Of a stretch of DNA of 64,000 nt, positions 1 to 7,585 are shown one piece after another; positions within the stretch are counted from its first letter, which is position 1, and the number at the start of each line of letters is the position of its first letter. Origin of the DNA: Herbaspirillum aquaticum (GTDB lineage Bacteria; Pseudomonadota; Gammaproteobacteria; Burkholderiales; Burkholderiaceae_D). The position numbers were made by a program, and so were the translations under genes. The notes below the pieces were generated by a model. That model was not told the origin of the DNA and did not search any database. It was given only the letters and a program-made list of their open reading frames with translations. The stretch spans positions 1 to 64,000 of the forward strand of contig NZ_NJGV01000025.1 in assembly GCF_002213425.1 (NCBI RefSeq), read 5' to 3'.

Positions 1-1
1 G

Positions 2-76
2 CAGGATCAGGGCAGCGCTGTTCTGCTGCAAGTGAAGTCATGGATGCAGCTTAAATTCTGGCAAACGCTGTCTTGA
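2..76 (+). CDS. possible 3' end of an upstream phage-type gene (partial)
   Basis: One frame is open from the window edge to a TGA at 74-76 and encodes about 24 residues ending in a Trp/Lys-rich tail. Its stop overlaps the TTG start of the next frame (TTGA), a coupling common in phage gene clusters. The fragment is too short to assign a family, so the call rests only on the overlap and the phage-like context. Confidence 0.25.
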   Translation, partial: QDQGSAVLLQVKSWMQLKFWQTLS

Positions 77-378
77 CGGATGGGTCCACTTTAGCCTCCC
101 AATCGCCAGCAGTGGTGCAGCCTGGTGCCGTAACCGATTACGGTACCAAAGAGACAGCGGTGGCGCAGCCGGTGGCGGATGAGCGGGATGCGGAACGCTT
201 GGAATGGGTCAGCCACGCATGGGGTGGCCAGCGCCATGACTATGCCAACCACGTGCTTTCGCGTGGTGGCGATGGCGACCTGAGCGACATCCGCACCTTC
301 ATCGACAAGCATCTGCCCGCCCGCGCCGCACTTTGCCAGCCAGCAGAAGAAGAAGAAGAAGAAGAAGGGAAATTGTGA
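73..378 (+). CDS. hypothetical phage-type protein, 101 aa, with Glu repeat tail
   Basis: The frame opens with TTG at 73 and encodes 101 residues. A central segment of the type DAERLEW...DIRTFIDKHLP resembles small accessory proteins of tailed phages and integrated elements, in which an R/L/E/W helix is followed by a DIR-x-x-ID segment. The C-terminus is a run of seven Glu encoded by a pure GAA repeat, then GKL. No enzymatic motif is visible. The non-ATG start, the lack of a strong ribosome site and the odd tail make the exact limits uncertain. The phage origin is inferred from neighbours at 665-1557. Confidence 0.4.
   Translation: MTDGSTLASQSPAVVQPGAVTDYGTKETAVAQPVADERDAERLEWVSHAWGGQRHDYANHVLSRGGDGDLSDIRTFIDKHLPARAALCQPAEEEEEEEGKL
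346..366 (+). repeat. (GAA)7 trinucleotide microsatellite
   Basis: Seven perfect GAA triplets lie near the 3' end of the 73-378 reading frame and encode Glu7. Copy-number change would alter the length of the acidic tail but not the frame. Confidence 0.9.
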
Positions 379-380
379 GC

Positions 381-626
381 CTAATCCAGACCCACCTTAT
401 TCGTTTGAATCAGCTCAAGTCCATGCTGATACGCTCGTGCAATTGCGTCAGATTCACTTTGAAACCGAATTTCACGAGTGATGTGCCTTATGCTCGGAAT
501 GATCGAACTATCTTGATCCGATTTTCTTTCAAAAATTACGCTGCTTTCCCACTCTCCATTTCCCAAATGGGTGGCCATACAGTAGAGGAGATATCCATCC
601 TCTTCAAAAAAAGTGGTGCGCAGCAT
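381..626 (-). CDS. conserved hypothetical protein, 81 aa
   Basis: An ATG-initiated reverse-strand frame of 81 residues starts LRTTFFEEDGYLLYC and contains an aromatic/acidic core (GNGEWESSVIFERK) and a C-terminal helix (ESDAIARAYQHGLELI). This pattern matches small single-domain proteins found in phage islands and Burkholderiales accessory DNA: a bulky beta-sheet start and an 'AIARAxxxGxxxI' terminal helix. It runs opposite to its neighbours and converges on the 73-378 frame. The function is unknown. Its composition is AT-richer than the core genes downstream, consistent with acquired DNA. Confidence 0.5.
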   Translation of the reverse strand: MLRTTFFEEDGYLLYCMATHLGNGEWESSVIFERKSDQDSSIIPSIRHITREIRFQSESDAIARAYQHGLELIQTNKVGLD

Positions 627-664
627 GGTCTCCCTCGATTTTCAAATCTAAAGGGCATCCTAGC

Positions 665-1351
665 ATGAAAGTGCGCCCGATCCTTTTCAGCGCGCCGATG
701 GTGCGCGCCATCCTGGGTGGTGGCAAGACGCAGACCCGGCGTATTGCAAAAAACGTGATCGATGTGCATACCCGTACCGGTGAGCCCCTCGCCGGTATCG
801 ACAGCGCAGGGCCGCGCGTGCCCTGCCCATATGGCCAGGTGGGCGACAGGCTGTGGGTGCGCGAATCATTCTGGATCGAGCACGACAGCGATTCACATGA
901 AGGCAGTGGTGCGTTTGACTGCGGAATCGATCTGAAAACCGGCGACTGGGCGAGCGTTTGCTATTGCGCTGACCAGGATGCGGCTGGGACTTGGATTGGA
1001 CCAGACCAGTATTACCACGAACGTACCTTTGTTCCCTGGGGCGAAGAAGGCTTCTTGGTGCCTGAGTTCTTCTCTAAGCGCCCGAACATCCACATGCCGC
1101 GCTGGGCATGCCGCATCCTGCTGCAAGTCACCGGCGTGCGCGTGGAGCGCCTGCAGGACATCAGCCAGGCCGACGCCTATGCCGAAGGCGCGATGTCATG
1201 GGCGCAGGAGCAGGAACCACCGATCAAAGACCTGAACGGCGGCGATGATCGCATCGCCTTCATGGCCCTATGGGAGAGCATCGAGGGTGCTGGCAGCTGG
1301 GATGCAAACCCGTGGGTATGGGTAATCGAATTTAGGAGAATCGAAGCATGA
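665..1351 (+). CDS. phage-associated ASCH/PUA-like protein, 228 aa
   Basis: The N-terminus (KVRPILFSAPMVRAILGGGKTQTRR) is the hallmark of a family of lambdoid and Burkholderia phage proteins that begin with a fold related to ASCH/PUA RNA-binding domains. 'KTQTRR' is the usual signature near residue 20. The rest has the typical W-rich segments (GDRLWVRESFW at about 60, MPRWACRI at about 145, NPWVWVIEF at the end). The biochemical role is not established; ASCH-like folds suggest nucleic-acid or modified-base binding. The stop overlaps the next ATG by four bases (ATGA), so the two genes are probably co-translated. Full length and apparently intact. Confidence 0.75.
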   Translation: MKVRPILFSAPMVRAILGGGKTQTRRIAKNVIDVHTRTGEPLAGIDSAGPRVPCPYGQVGDRLWVRESFWIEHDSDSHEGSGAFDCGIDLKTGDWASVCYCADQDAAGTWIGPDQYYHERTFVPWGEEGFLVPEFFSKRPNIHMPRWACRILLQVTGVRVERLQDISQADAYAEGAMSWAQEQEPPIKDLNGGDDRIAFMALWESIEGAGSWDANPWVWVIEFRRIEA

Positions 1352-1557
1352 CAATTATTTCCAAAGTGCCTGAGGTCAACGGCCCACTGCTGTATCGCAT
1401 CAATGTAGCTGAGGCCAAGTTGGGGGTGTCGCGCGCAACGATCTATCGCTTGGCCAAAGAAGGCACCCTGGAGCTGGTCAAGATCGGCAAGCGGTCCAGT
1501 GGCATCACCGCCGCAAGCATCGCCGCCATGATCGAGAAGAACAAGGTCAGCCGCTGA
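1348..1557 (+). CDS. excisionase-like / AlpA-type helix-turn-helix protein, 69 aa
   Basis: This small protein has a MerR/excisionase-type winged HTH: 'AEAKLGVSRATIYRLAKEGTLELVKIGKRSSGI' at about residues 20-52. The family (Xis, AlpA, HTH_17) binds repeated sites next to attachment sites and steers recombination or activates the integrase. It overlaps the preceding phage gene by ATGA and is the last gene before a tandem-repeat sequence and core gene xthA, as expected for the edge of an integrated element. No integrase gene lies in the window; it may lie upstream or be lost. Confidence 0.7.
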   Translation: MTIISKVPEVNGPLLYRINVAEAKLGVSRATIYRLAKEGTLELVKIGKRSSGITAASIAAMIEKNKVSR

Positions 1558-1608
1558 TGCTATAGTGGCGCCTTAGCAACACTTTGCGCGCACGTCCAAG
1601 CCTTCGAG

Positions 1609-1653
1609 GGTGGGTAGCTAGGTGGGTAGCTAGGCAGATTTTCCAGCTACCCA
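1609..1653. repeat. tandem 12-bp repeat plus inverted copy, probable element boundary or Xis/Int site
   Basis: GGTGGGTAGCTA occurs twice back to back (1609-1620, 1621-1632), and its core returns inverted as AGCTACCCA at 1645-1653. The cluster lies between the excisionase-like gene and xthA, exactly where an attachment site or recombinase/excisionase binding sites would be expected. The identity as an att site is inferred; the matching copy at the other end is outside the window. Confidence 0.45.
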
Positions 1654-1694
1654 TACCGCGTAAAGCCGCACCGCATAAGGACTTCGCATATACC

Positions 1695-2462
1695 ATGAAA
1701 ATCGCCACCTGGAACGTCAACTCCCTCAAGGTCCGCCTGCCGCAAGTACTGAAATGGCTGGAAGAAAACCCGGTCGACGTACTCTGCCTGCAGGAAACCA
1801 AGCTGACCGACGACAAGTTCCCCGCCGCCGAAATCGCCGCCGCCGGTTACCTGGTTGAGTTCTCGGGCCAGAAGACCTACAACGGCGTGGCCATCCTCTC
1901 GCGCCATCCGATGACCGACGTGGTCAAGAACAATCCGCTCTTCCCCGATGAACAGCAGCGCATCATCGCTGCCACCATCGAAGGCGTGCGCTATGTCTGT
2001 GCCTATATTCCCAACGGCCAGTCGCTGGAATCCGAAAAATATCCCTACAAGCTCAGCTGGCTGGCCGCCCTGCACGAATGGCTGGCCCAGGAAAAGGCGA
2101 AGAACCCGCGCCTGGCCCTCTTGGGCGACTACAACATCGCCCCCGAAGACCGCGACGTGCACGACCCGGTCGCCTGGCAAGGCCAGGTGCTGGTCTCGGA
2201 ACCGGAACGCGAGGCCTTCCGCAAGCTGCAGGCCCTCGGCCTGACCGATTCCTATCGCCTTTTCGAACAACCGGAAAAGATGTACAGCTGGTGGGATTAC
2301 CGCCAGATGGGCTTCCGCCTCAACCGCGGCCTGCGCATCGACCATATCCTGCTGTCCGAAGAACTGGTACCCCGCTGCACGGCCTGCGTCATCGACAAGG
2401 TCCCGCGCAAATGGGAACAACCCTCGGACCACGCACCGGTGATCGCAACCCTGGCGGACTGA
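1695..2462 (+). CDS. xthA: exodeoxyribonuclease III
   Basis: A 255-residue AP endonuclease / 3'-5' exonuclease of base-excision repair. Family motifs are complete: WNVNS at residues 6-10 (Asn7), LQETK with metal-binding Glu34, LLGDYNIAP, and the catalytic SDHAPV at the C-terminus (His246). Length equals the usual ~255-270. The ATG at 1695 is chosen because family proteins begin M-K-I-A-T-W-N; an upstream in-frame start at 1584 would add 37 residues coded by the repeat-rich junction. It reads away from the phage-like segment, so insertion of that element replaced or abuts its natural upstream region. Followed directly by a strong bidirectional terminator. Confidence 0.96.
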   Translation: MKIATWNVNSLKVRLPQVLKWLEENPVDVLCLQETKLTDDKFPAAEIAAAGYLVEFSGQKTYNGVAILSRHPMTDVVKNNPLFPDEQQRIIAATIEGVRYVCAYIPNGQSLESEKYPYKLSWLAALHEWLAQEKAKNPRLALLGDYNIAPEDRDVHDPVAWQGQVLVSEPEREAFRKLQALGLTDSYRLFEQPEKMYSWWDYRQMGFRLNRGLRIDHILLSEELVPRCTACVIDKVPRKWEQPSDHAPVIATLAD

Positions 2463-2483
2463 GGCGCAAGCCACGCCAGCCAT

Positions 2484-2525
2484 AAAAAAACGGCAAATGA
2501 TTTATATCATTTGCCGTTTTTCATC
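2484..2525. terminator. bidirectional intrinsic terminator containing an 18-bp AT palindrome
   Basis: CGGC-AAATGATTTATATCATTT-GCCG forms a long perfect hairpin flanked by A7 on the left and T5 on the right, so it can stop xthA transcription (+) and the convergent 2543-2833 gene (-). The inner 18 bp (2495-2512) recur at 12031 and, imperfectly, at 14121. Confidence 0.85.
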
Positions 2526-2542
2526 GAACTGCGTACCAGAGA

Positions 2543-2833
2543 CTATTCAACGCCACTTTCAGGTGGCGTTTGCTCTTTCTTGTTGCGCATGTTCTTCTCG
2601 AACTGCACATCCAGCTTGCTTACCCGCTTGGCCTTCTGCGGCCCCTGGGCATTGACGAAGCGCACGAAGTCATCCAGCTCCATGGCCTCGTTGAGCTTCT
2701 CCAGCGGCTGCCCGGCCACGCGCCGGGTCAGGATGAAACGTTCGTCGGAGGTGCGCAGCATGGAATATTCGCGCGATTCGGTGCGTTCGTTCAGGCGCTC
2801 GATGGCGCTGGCGGCTCGGGTCGATCTCATCAT
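2543..2833 (-). CDS. conserved hypothetical protein, 96 aa
   Basis: A charged, soluble 96-residue protein with no signal peptide or membrane segment. The N-terminal half is Arg/Glu-rich (SAIERLNERTESREYSML) and is followed by 'SDERFILTRRVAGQPLEKLNEAMELDDFVRFVNAQG', and the tail is basic. The segment around residues 25-65 could form a small alpha/beta fold, but I do not recognise a domain. Its start overlaps the stop of the upstream acetyltransferase gene (ATGA), so the two form a translationally coupled operon, and it ends at the shared terminator with xthA. The coupling supports a real gene. Confidence 0.6.
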   Translation of the reverse strand: MMRSTRAASAIERLNERTESREYSMLRTSDERFILTRRVAGQPLEKLNEAMELDDFVRFVNAQGPQKAKRVSKLDVQFEKNMRNKKEQTPPESGVE

Positions 2834-3333
2834 TGGGCCTCTTGCAGTTTGAGTTGCCAGTATCCCACGTCGATCCAGCGCCCCATCTTGTAGCCCACTT
2901 CCGTAAACACGCCGCAGTGCACGAAGCCCACGCTCTCATGCAGCGCCACGCTGGCCGGATTGGGCTGGGCAATGCCGCCGATGACCAGGTGCACGCCCAG
3001 GGGCTTCAACTGCGCAATCAATTCACGATAGAGCTGTTTGCCGATGCCGCGTCCACCGGCATCGTGGCGCAGGTAGACCGAGCTTTCCACCGAGTGCCGG
3101 TAAGCCGCGCGCGGCTTCCACTTGCTGGCATAGGCATAGCCCAGCACCTCGCCCTGCTCTTCAAAGACCAGCCAGGGGAAATCGGCCTGCACGTCGGCGA
3201 TGCGTGCGGCCATGGTCTCGGCACTGACCGCTTCGGTCTCGAAGCTGATGGCGGTGGTCTGCACGTAGTGGTTGTAGATACCGCAGAGGGCGGGAGCATC
3301 GGCAGCGGTGGCCGGGCGGATGGAGGGCGACAT
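2830..3333 (-). CDS. GNAT N-acetyltransferase, phosphinothricin acetyltransferase-like
   Basis: A 167-residue GNAT enzyme that transfers acetyl from acetyl-CoA to an amine. It has 'SIRPATAADAPALCGIYNHYV' (beta1-alpha1), the acetyl-CoA P-loop 'GGRGIGKQLYRELI' (about residues 94-107), and the late 'ASVALHESVGFVHCGVFTEVGYKMGRWIDVGYWQL' block typical of the Pat/YncA (MddA) subfamily. That subfamily acetylates phosphinothricin and methionine sulfoximine or sulfone, both glutamine-synthetase inhibitors. The native substrate here is not known. First gene of a two-gene unit with the 96-aa protein; the prpE stop is 112 bp upstream. Confidence 0.9.
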   Translation of the reverse strand: MSPSIRPATAADAPALCGIYNHYVQTTAISFETEAVSAETMAARIADVQADFPWLVFEEQGEVLGYAYASKWKPRAAYRHSVESSVYLRHDAGGRGIGKQLYRELIAQLKPLGVHLVIGGIAQPNPASVALHESVGFVHCGVFTEVGYKMGRWIDVGYWQLKLQEAQ

Positions 3334-3393
3334 GGGCAGGACGGAGTCGAGGAAAATCAGAAGCCCTCAGTGTAACCAAATTACGACGGGTAC

Positions 3394-3421
3394 GGCGCCC
3401 CTGCTCCGCTGCAGGGGCGCC
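3394..3421. terminator. GC-rich hairpin 3' of prpE
   Basis: GGCGCCCCTGC (3394-3404) pairs with GCAGGGGCGCC (3411-3421) across a 6-base loop, right after the prpE stop. There is no U-run on either strand, so it may stabilise the 3' end or assist Rho rather than act as a classical terminator. Confidence 0.45.
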
Positions 3422-3445
3422 CTACCTCGGCGAGAGCAGCGCGAG

Positions 3446-5332
3446 TCAGCCCTTGATGACCGCGCGCACCTGCTCCAGCGCTGCCGGATCCTCGATGGTG
3501 GGCAGGTCGCCCGGATCGCGTCCTTCACAGATGGATTGGATGGCACGGCGCAAGAGCTTGCCCGAGCGCGTCTTGGGCAAGCCGCTGACGAAGAACACCC
3601 GCGCCGGCCGGCCCACTGCACCGATCTGCTTGTCCACCACGCCCATGATTTCGGCTTCCAGCGCGCGCCGACCCTCAGGCGTGGCAATCGCATCAGCCTG
3701 CTTGGCAATGGCGAAGGCAATCGCGACCTGTCCCTTGAGCTTGTCTTCCACACCGACCACGGCCACCTCGGAGACGTTGGGATGACTGGAGATGCTCTCC
3801 TCGATTTCGCGCGTGCCCAGGCGGTGGCCCGCTACGTTGATGACGTCGTCGGTGCGGCCCAGGATGAAGTAGTAACCATCCTGGTCCTTGATGCCCCAGT
3901 CGAAGGTCGAGTACACCTCGCGCGGCAGGCTGCGCCAGTAGGTGTTGACGAAGCGCTCATCGTCGCCATAAACGGTCTGCATGCAGCCCGGCGGCAGTGG
4001 CCCTTCGATGGCAACCACACCCTTCTCGCCCGCCGCGCAAGGCGCGCCGGTGGCCTCATCGAGAATGGCCAGGCGGTAGCCCGGCATCGGCACGCCAGGG
4101 CTGCCCAGGCGCGTGGGCTTGTCGCTGATGCCCTTGGCGATCGAGATGATGGGCCAGCCCGATTCGGTCTGCCAGTAGTTGTCGATGACCGGCACCTTCA
4201 GCGCACCCGAGATCCAGCTCGACGTGGTTTCATCCAGCGGCTCGCCGGCCAGATACAGGGCCTTGAGCGAGGACGTGTCGTAGCGCTCCATGCATTCGGC
4301 CGGCTGCTTCTTGAGCACGCGGATGGCCGTGGGCGCGGAAAACATGCGCGTCACCTTGTATTTCTCGACGATGCTCCACCAGATGCCCGCATCGGGCCGG
4401 ATCGGCAGCCCCTCATAGAGCACCGTCGACATGCCCGCAATGAGCGGGCCATAGACGATATAGGAGTGGCCCACCACCCAGCCGATATCCGAAGTGCAGA
4501 AGTAGGTCTCACCCGGCTTGCCGCAGAAGATGTGCTGCATCGATGAGGCCAGCGCCACTGCATAGCCGCCCACGTCGCGCTGCACGCCCTTGGGCTTGCC
4601 GGTGGTGCCGGAGGTATAGAGCACGTAGCTGGCCTCATTCGACTCCAGCCAGGCAACCGGCACCGGCTGGTCCAGGTGCTGCTCACGCAAGGGCGCGTAG
4701 TCGACGTCGCGTTGTGCCGTGCGCGCCATCTCCGCCAGGCCACGATCCACCAGCAAGACCTTCTGCGGCTTGTGCTGCGCCAGGTTGATGGCTTCGTCCA
4801 GCAAGCCCTTGTAGGGAATCACCTTGCCGCCACGCGAACCGGCATCGGCCGAGACGATCAGGGTGGGCTGTGCATCATCGATGCGCGAGGCCAGGCTGTT
4901 GGAAGCAAAGCCGCCGAACACCACCGAATGCACCGCGCCGATGCGGGCGCAGGCCAGCATGGCGAAGACCGCTTCGGCGATCATCGGCATGTAGATCAGC
5001 ACGCGGTCGCCGCGCCGCACGCCCAGGGACAGCATGCTGGCCGCCATGGCCTGCACTTCGCGATGCAGCTCGGCGAAGTCGTAGACGCGTTCGCTGTTGG
5101 TCTCGGTGGAGATGGCAATGAGTGCCGCCTGTTTGCCGCGTTCGCCCAAGTGGCGATCCACAGCATTGAAGCAGAGATTGGTGGTGCCGCCGATGAACCA
5201 GCGTGCGAAGGGCGCGCGGGAATAATCGAGGGTGCGGGTGAAGGGCTTGTCCCAATGGATGCGCTGCGCTTCTTCTGCCCAATAGGCCTCAGGCTGCTCG
5301 ATGGAACGGCGGTGGAAATCTTCGTATTGCAT
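3446..5332 (-). CDS. prpE: propionyl-CoA synthetase (propionate-CoA ligase)
   Basis: A 628-residue AMP-forming acyl-CoA synthetase. It starts with an ACAS_N domain (YEDFHRRSIEQPEAYWAEEAQRIHW). The AMP-binding loop YTSGTTGKPKGV lies at about 240. The TES/GD motif follows (NYWQTESGWP), and the C-terminal acetylatable Lys592 sits in GLPKTRSGKLLRR. PrpE is the first step of propionate use, making propionyl-CoA for the methylcitrate cycle. AGGAG lies eight bases before the ATG. It is separated from prpBC by a lipoprotein gene and about 320 bp, so it probably has its own promoter; no sigma-54 match was found immediately upstream. Confidence 0.95.
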   Translation of the reverse strand: MQYEDFHRRSIEQPEAYWAEEAQRIHWDKPFTRTLDYSRAPFARWFIGGTTNLCFNAVDRHLGERGKQAALIAISTETNSERVYDFAELHREVQAMAASMLSLGVRRGDRVLIYMPMIAEAVFAMLACARIGAVHSVVFGGFASNSLASRIDDAQPTLIVSADAGSRGGKVIPYKGLLDEAINLAQHKPQKVLLVDRGLAEMARTAQRDVDYAPLREQHLDQPVPVAWLESNEASYVLYTSGTTGKPKGVQRDVGGYAVALASSMQHIFCGKPGETYFCTSDIGWVVGHSYIVYGPLIAGMSTVLYEGLPIRPDAGIWWSIVEKYKVTRMFSAPTAIRVLKKQPAECMERYDTSSLKALYLAGEPLDETTSSWISGALKVPVIDNYWQTESGWPIISIAKGISDKPTRLGSPGVPMPGYRLAILDEATGAPCAAGEKGVVAIEGPLPPGCMQTVYGDDERFVNTYWRSLPREVYSTFDWGIKDQDGYYFILGRTDDVINVAGHRLGTREIEESISSHPNVSEVAVVGVEDKLKGQVAIAFAIAKQADAIATPEGRRALEAEIMGVVDKQIGAVGRPARVFFVSGLPKTRSGKLLRRAIQSICEGRDPGDLPTIEDPAALEQVRAVIKG

Positions 5333-5653
5333 GACGTCTCCTCATGTCTTTCGAATTGAAAACCGCTGTCGGCCTTGCACGGCGTGGCTTGCAGGCCGAT
5401 GGTCGCGTGGCTCTGGAGCATGTGCAAAAAGCGTCTTTGCCATGCGTGGCCCTCATGCGACGATGAAACCAGTCTTGCACCTGAATCTTACGAGGGGCTG
5501 AATCCGTCGCTTGCGCAAGCGATCTTGGATGATTCAAATCAAGCAGGAGCGATACCGACAGCAAGACGCCATCGGCATGACAAGGGAGGAAGGAATGCGA
5601 GGTGGAAAGAACGCGCCGGCGTCAGGCCTTCACGACGGCGCGGCGCTGCAATG
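5333..5653. other. 320-bp intergenic region with a 16-bp perfect palindrome (5507-5522)
   Basis: Non-coding stretch upstream of prpE. It contains the perfect palindrome TCGCTTGCGCAAGCGA at 5507-5522, which could be an operator or a hairpin between the lipoprotein gene and prpE. No convincing promoter boxes or small gene were seen. Confidence 0.4.
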
Positions 5654-6103
5654 TCAGCGCGTGCGGCAATCGTTGGCCAGCTGCTGCCCGACCTTGGAAT
5701 TGAGCAGCATGGACTTCGACGGGATCTGGATCCACACCAGGCCTTCGCCCTTGTTCTCCAGACGCACTGCACCGGTCGAGGTGCTGACCGGGTTCATCAT
5801 GTAACTGCTGCCCTTCCACACCAGCGTGACGCCATCGGTTACGCGGCCATCCATGCGGATTTCGACCTTGTTGCCCATCTCGCAGCTGAAGGCACCGGTC
5901 TTGAGTTGCGTGGCCCAGCTCGGCTGTGTGGCCGCAGGCGATTGCAGCAGCTGCGGCAGCACCGGCTTGGTCTCGGTGACCGGTACGGGCGTGGATGAAC
6001 AAGCGGACAGTGCAACGGCCACGGCAGCGGCCAGTGCGAAGGAAGTCAGGGGCAATGCGGAAAGACGGCGGGAAACGATGGCAGCAATCATCGGATGATC
6101 CAT
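5654..6103 (-). CDS. MliC-like lipoprotein (lysozyme-inhibitor family)
   Basis: A 149-residue lipoprotein with a basic n-region (SRR), a hydrophobic h-region and a lipobox LSAC (cleavage before Cys at about 35). The mature part contains FSCEMGNKVEIR...VTLVWKGSSYMM...STSTGAVRLENKGEGLVWIQIPSKSMLLNS...NDC, which follows the MliC/PliC beta-barrel pattern: paired cysteines, the S-x-S/T-G-A loop that blocks the lysozyme active site, and the 'G..W...G..A.L' strand. The likely role is protection of the envelope against C-type lysozyme. Start may be 6103 or the internal ATG at 6091. It sits between prpC and prpE with no obvious metabolic link. Confidence 0.7.
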   Translation of the reverse strand: MDHPMIAAIVSRRLSALPLTSFALAAAVAVALSACSSTPVPVTETKPVLPQLLQSPAATQPSWATQLKTGAFSCEMGNKVEIRMDGRVTDGVTLVWKGSSYMMNPVSTSTGAVRLENKGEGLVWIQIPSKSMLLNSKVGQQLANDCRTR

Positions 6104-6181
6104 GGAGAGTCAGGGGGTGGACGCGGGGGCGGAAAAGATCCGACCGCATCTTAGCAAGTTATTGCACCTGACTCGACCACA

Positions 6182-6197
6182 TGTAACGCTTGTTACA
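6182..6197. promoter_or_regulatory. palindrome TGTAAC-N4-GTTACA
   Basis: TGTAACGCTTGTTACA is a perfect 6-4-6 inverted repeat about 80 bp upstream of the lipoprotein start, between it and prpC. Its symmetry and position suggest a dimeric repressor or activator site; the cognate regulator is unknown. Confidence 0.35.
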
Positions 6198-6354
6198 AAT
6201 CTGCCTGCGCACTGCCATTGTCCCCGGGGAATGGGGCGGCCGACACGCGCCAGCCGCCGCTTCCTTCTTCTTGCTGCGCCCTCTCCCTCTCTTGCCCCTC
6301 ATGCCCGCGCCATCGCGCCATCGGCTCATGACGCAACTGCGCGGGCGCTTGCTC

Positions 6355-7509
6355 TTACTTGCGCTTGCCGATCGGCACGAACTTCAGGTCTTCCGGGCCC
6401 ACGTAGTTGGCCGAGGGACGGATGATCTTGTTGTCGATGCGCTGTTCGATGATGTGCGCAGCCCAGCCCGAGGTACGGGCGATGACGAACAGCGGCGTGA
6501 ACATCGCCGTCGGCACACCCATCATGTGGTAGGACACGGCCGAGAACCAATCCAGGTTGGGGAACATCTTCTTGATGTCCCACATGACCGTTTCCAGGCG
6601 TTCGGCGATGTCGAACATCTTGGTCGAGCCGGCTTCCTTGGAGAGCTTGCGCGCCACTTCCTTGATGACCTTGTTGCGCGGGTCGGAGATGGTGTAGACC
6701 GGGTGGCCGAAACCGATCACCACTTCCTTGTTCTCGACGCGGCGGCGGATATCGGCTTCGGCTTCGTCGGGGTTGTCGTAGCGCTTCTGGATCTCGAAGG
6801 CCACTTCATTGGCACCGCCGTGCTTGGGGCCGCGCAGTGCGCCGATGGCGCCGGTGATGGCCGAATACATGTCCGATCCGGTACCGGCAATGACGCGGCC
6901 GGTGAAGGTGGAGGCGTTGAATTCGTGTTCCGCGTACAGGATCAGCGAGGTATGCATGGCCTTCTCCCAGGCCTCGGAAGGTTTCTCACCGTGCAGCAGG
7001 TGCAGGAAGTGCGCGCCGATGGAATCATCATCGGTCTCGACCTCGATGCGGTTGCCGTTGTGGCTGTAGTGGTACCAGTACAGCAGCATGGAACCGAGCG
7101 ACGCCATCAGGCGGTCGGCGATGTCGCGCGCACCGGGTGTGTTGTGGTCATCCTTCTCGGGCAAGACGCAACCCAGCGCGGAGACGCCGGTGCGCATCAC
7201 GTCCATCGGATGCGAGGCTGCAGGCAGCCATTCCAGCGCCGCCTTGACGTTGGCCGGCAGGCCGCGCAGGGCCTTGAGCTTGGCCTTGTACGCGCGCAGT
7301 TCGGCGGCGGTGGGCAGCTTGCCATGCACCAGCAGGTGGGCGATTTCCTCGAACTCGCAGCTGTCGGCCACATCCAGGATGTCGTAGCCGCGATAGTGCA
7401 GGTCATTGCCGGTCTTGCCGACGGTGCACAGGGCGGTGTTGCCGGCGGTCACGCCGGAGAGGGCAACGGATTTCTTGGGCTTGAAACCGGGGGTTTGCTG
7501 ATCGCTCAT
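6355..7509 (-). CDS. prpC: 2-methylcitrate synthase
   Basis: A 384-residue citrate-synthase family enzyme that condenses propionyl-CoA with oxaloacetate. The catalytic residues are in the expected motifs: His in '[14 protein letters not shown]', the '[10 protein letters not shown]' loop, [12 protein letters not shown]-type '[13 protein letters not shown]', the 'IGFGHPVY' His, and Asp in the C-terminal '[14 protein letters not shown]'. The short length and lack of the N-terminal extension of hexameric TCA-cycle GltA favour PrpC. It lies 76 bp downstream of prpB and is probably cotranscribed from the sigma-54 promoter at 8581. Confidence 0.94.
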   Translation of the reverse strand: MSDQQTPGFKPKKSVALSGVTAGNTALCTVGKTGNDLHYRGYDILDVADSCEFEEIAHLLVHGKLPTAAELRAYKAKLKALRGLPANVKAALEWLPAASHPMDVMRTGVSALGCVLPEKDDHNTPGARDIADRLMASLGSMLLYWYHYSHNGNRIEVETDDDSIGAHFLHLLHGEKPSEAWEKAMHTSLILYAEHEFNASTFTGRVIAGTGSDMYSAITGAIGALRGPKHGGANEVAFEIQKRYDNPDEAEADIRRRVENKEVVIGFGHPVYTISDPRNKVIKEVARKLSKEAGSTKMFDIAERLETVMWDIKKMFPNLDWFSAVSYHMMGVPTAMFTPLFVIARTSGWAAHIIEQRIDNKIIRPSANYVGPEDLKFVPIGKRK

Positions 7510-7585
7510 CGTGTTCTCCTCGTAGTCTGTATTAGGTCAAAGCTAATTATCGGAAGCGGGTATTCAGTTTTGCGTTGATGTCGTC

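Noticed and set aside
1647-2483. Long minus-strand frame antisense to xthA
   Set aside because: An antisense shadow of a GC-rich gene, with no ribosome site and no recognisable domains.
6190-7578. Plus-strand 462-codon frame antisense to prpC
   Set aside because: Composition (Gly/His/Val/Gln-rich) is typical of the antisense frame of a high-GC gene; prpC is certain.
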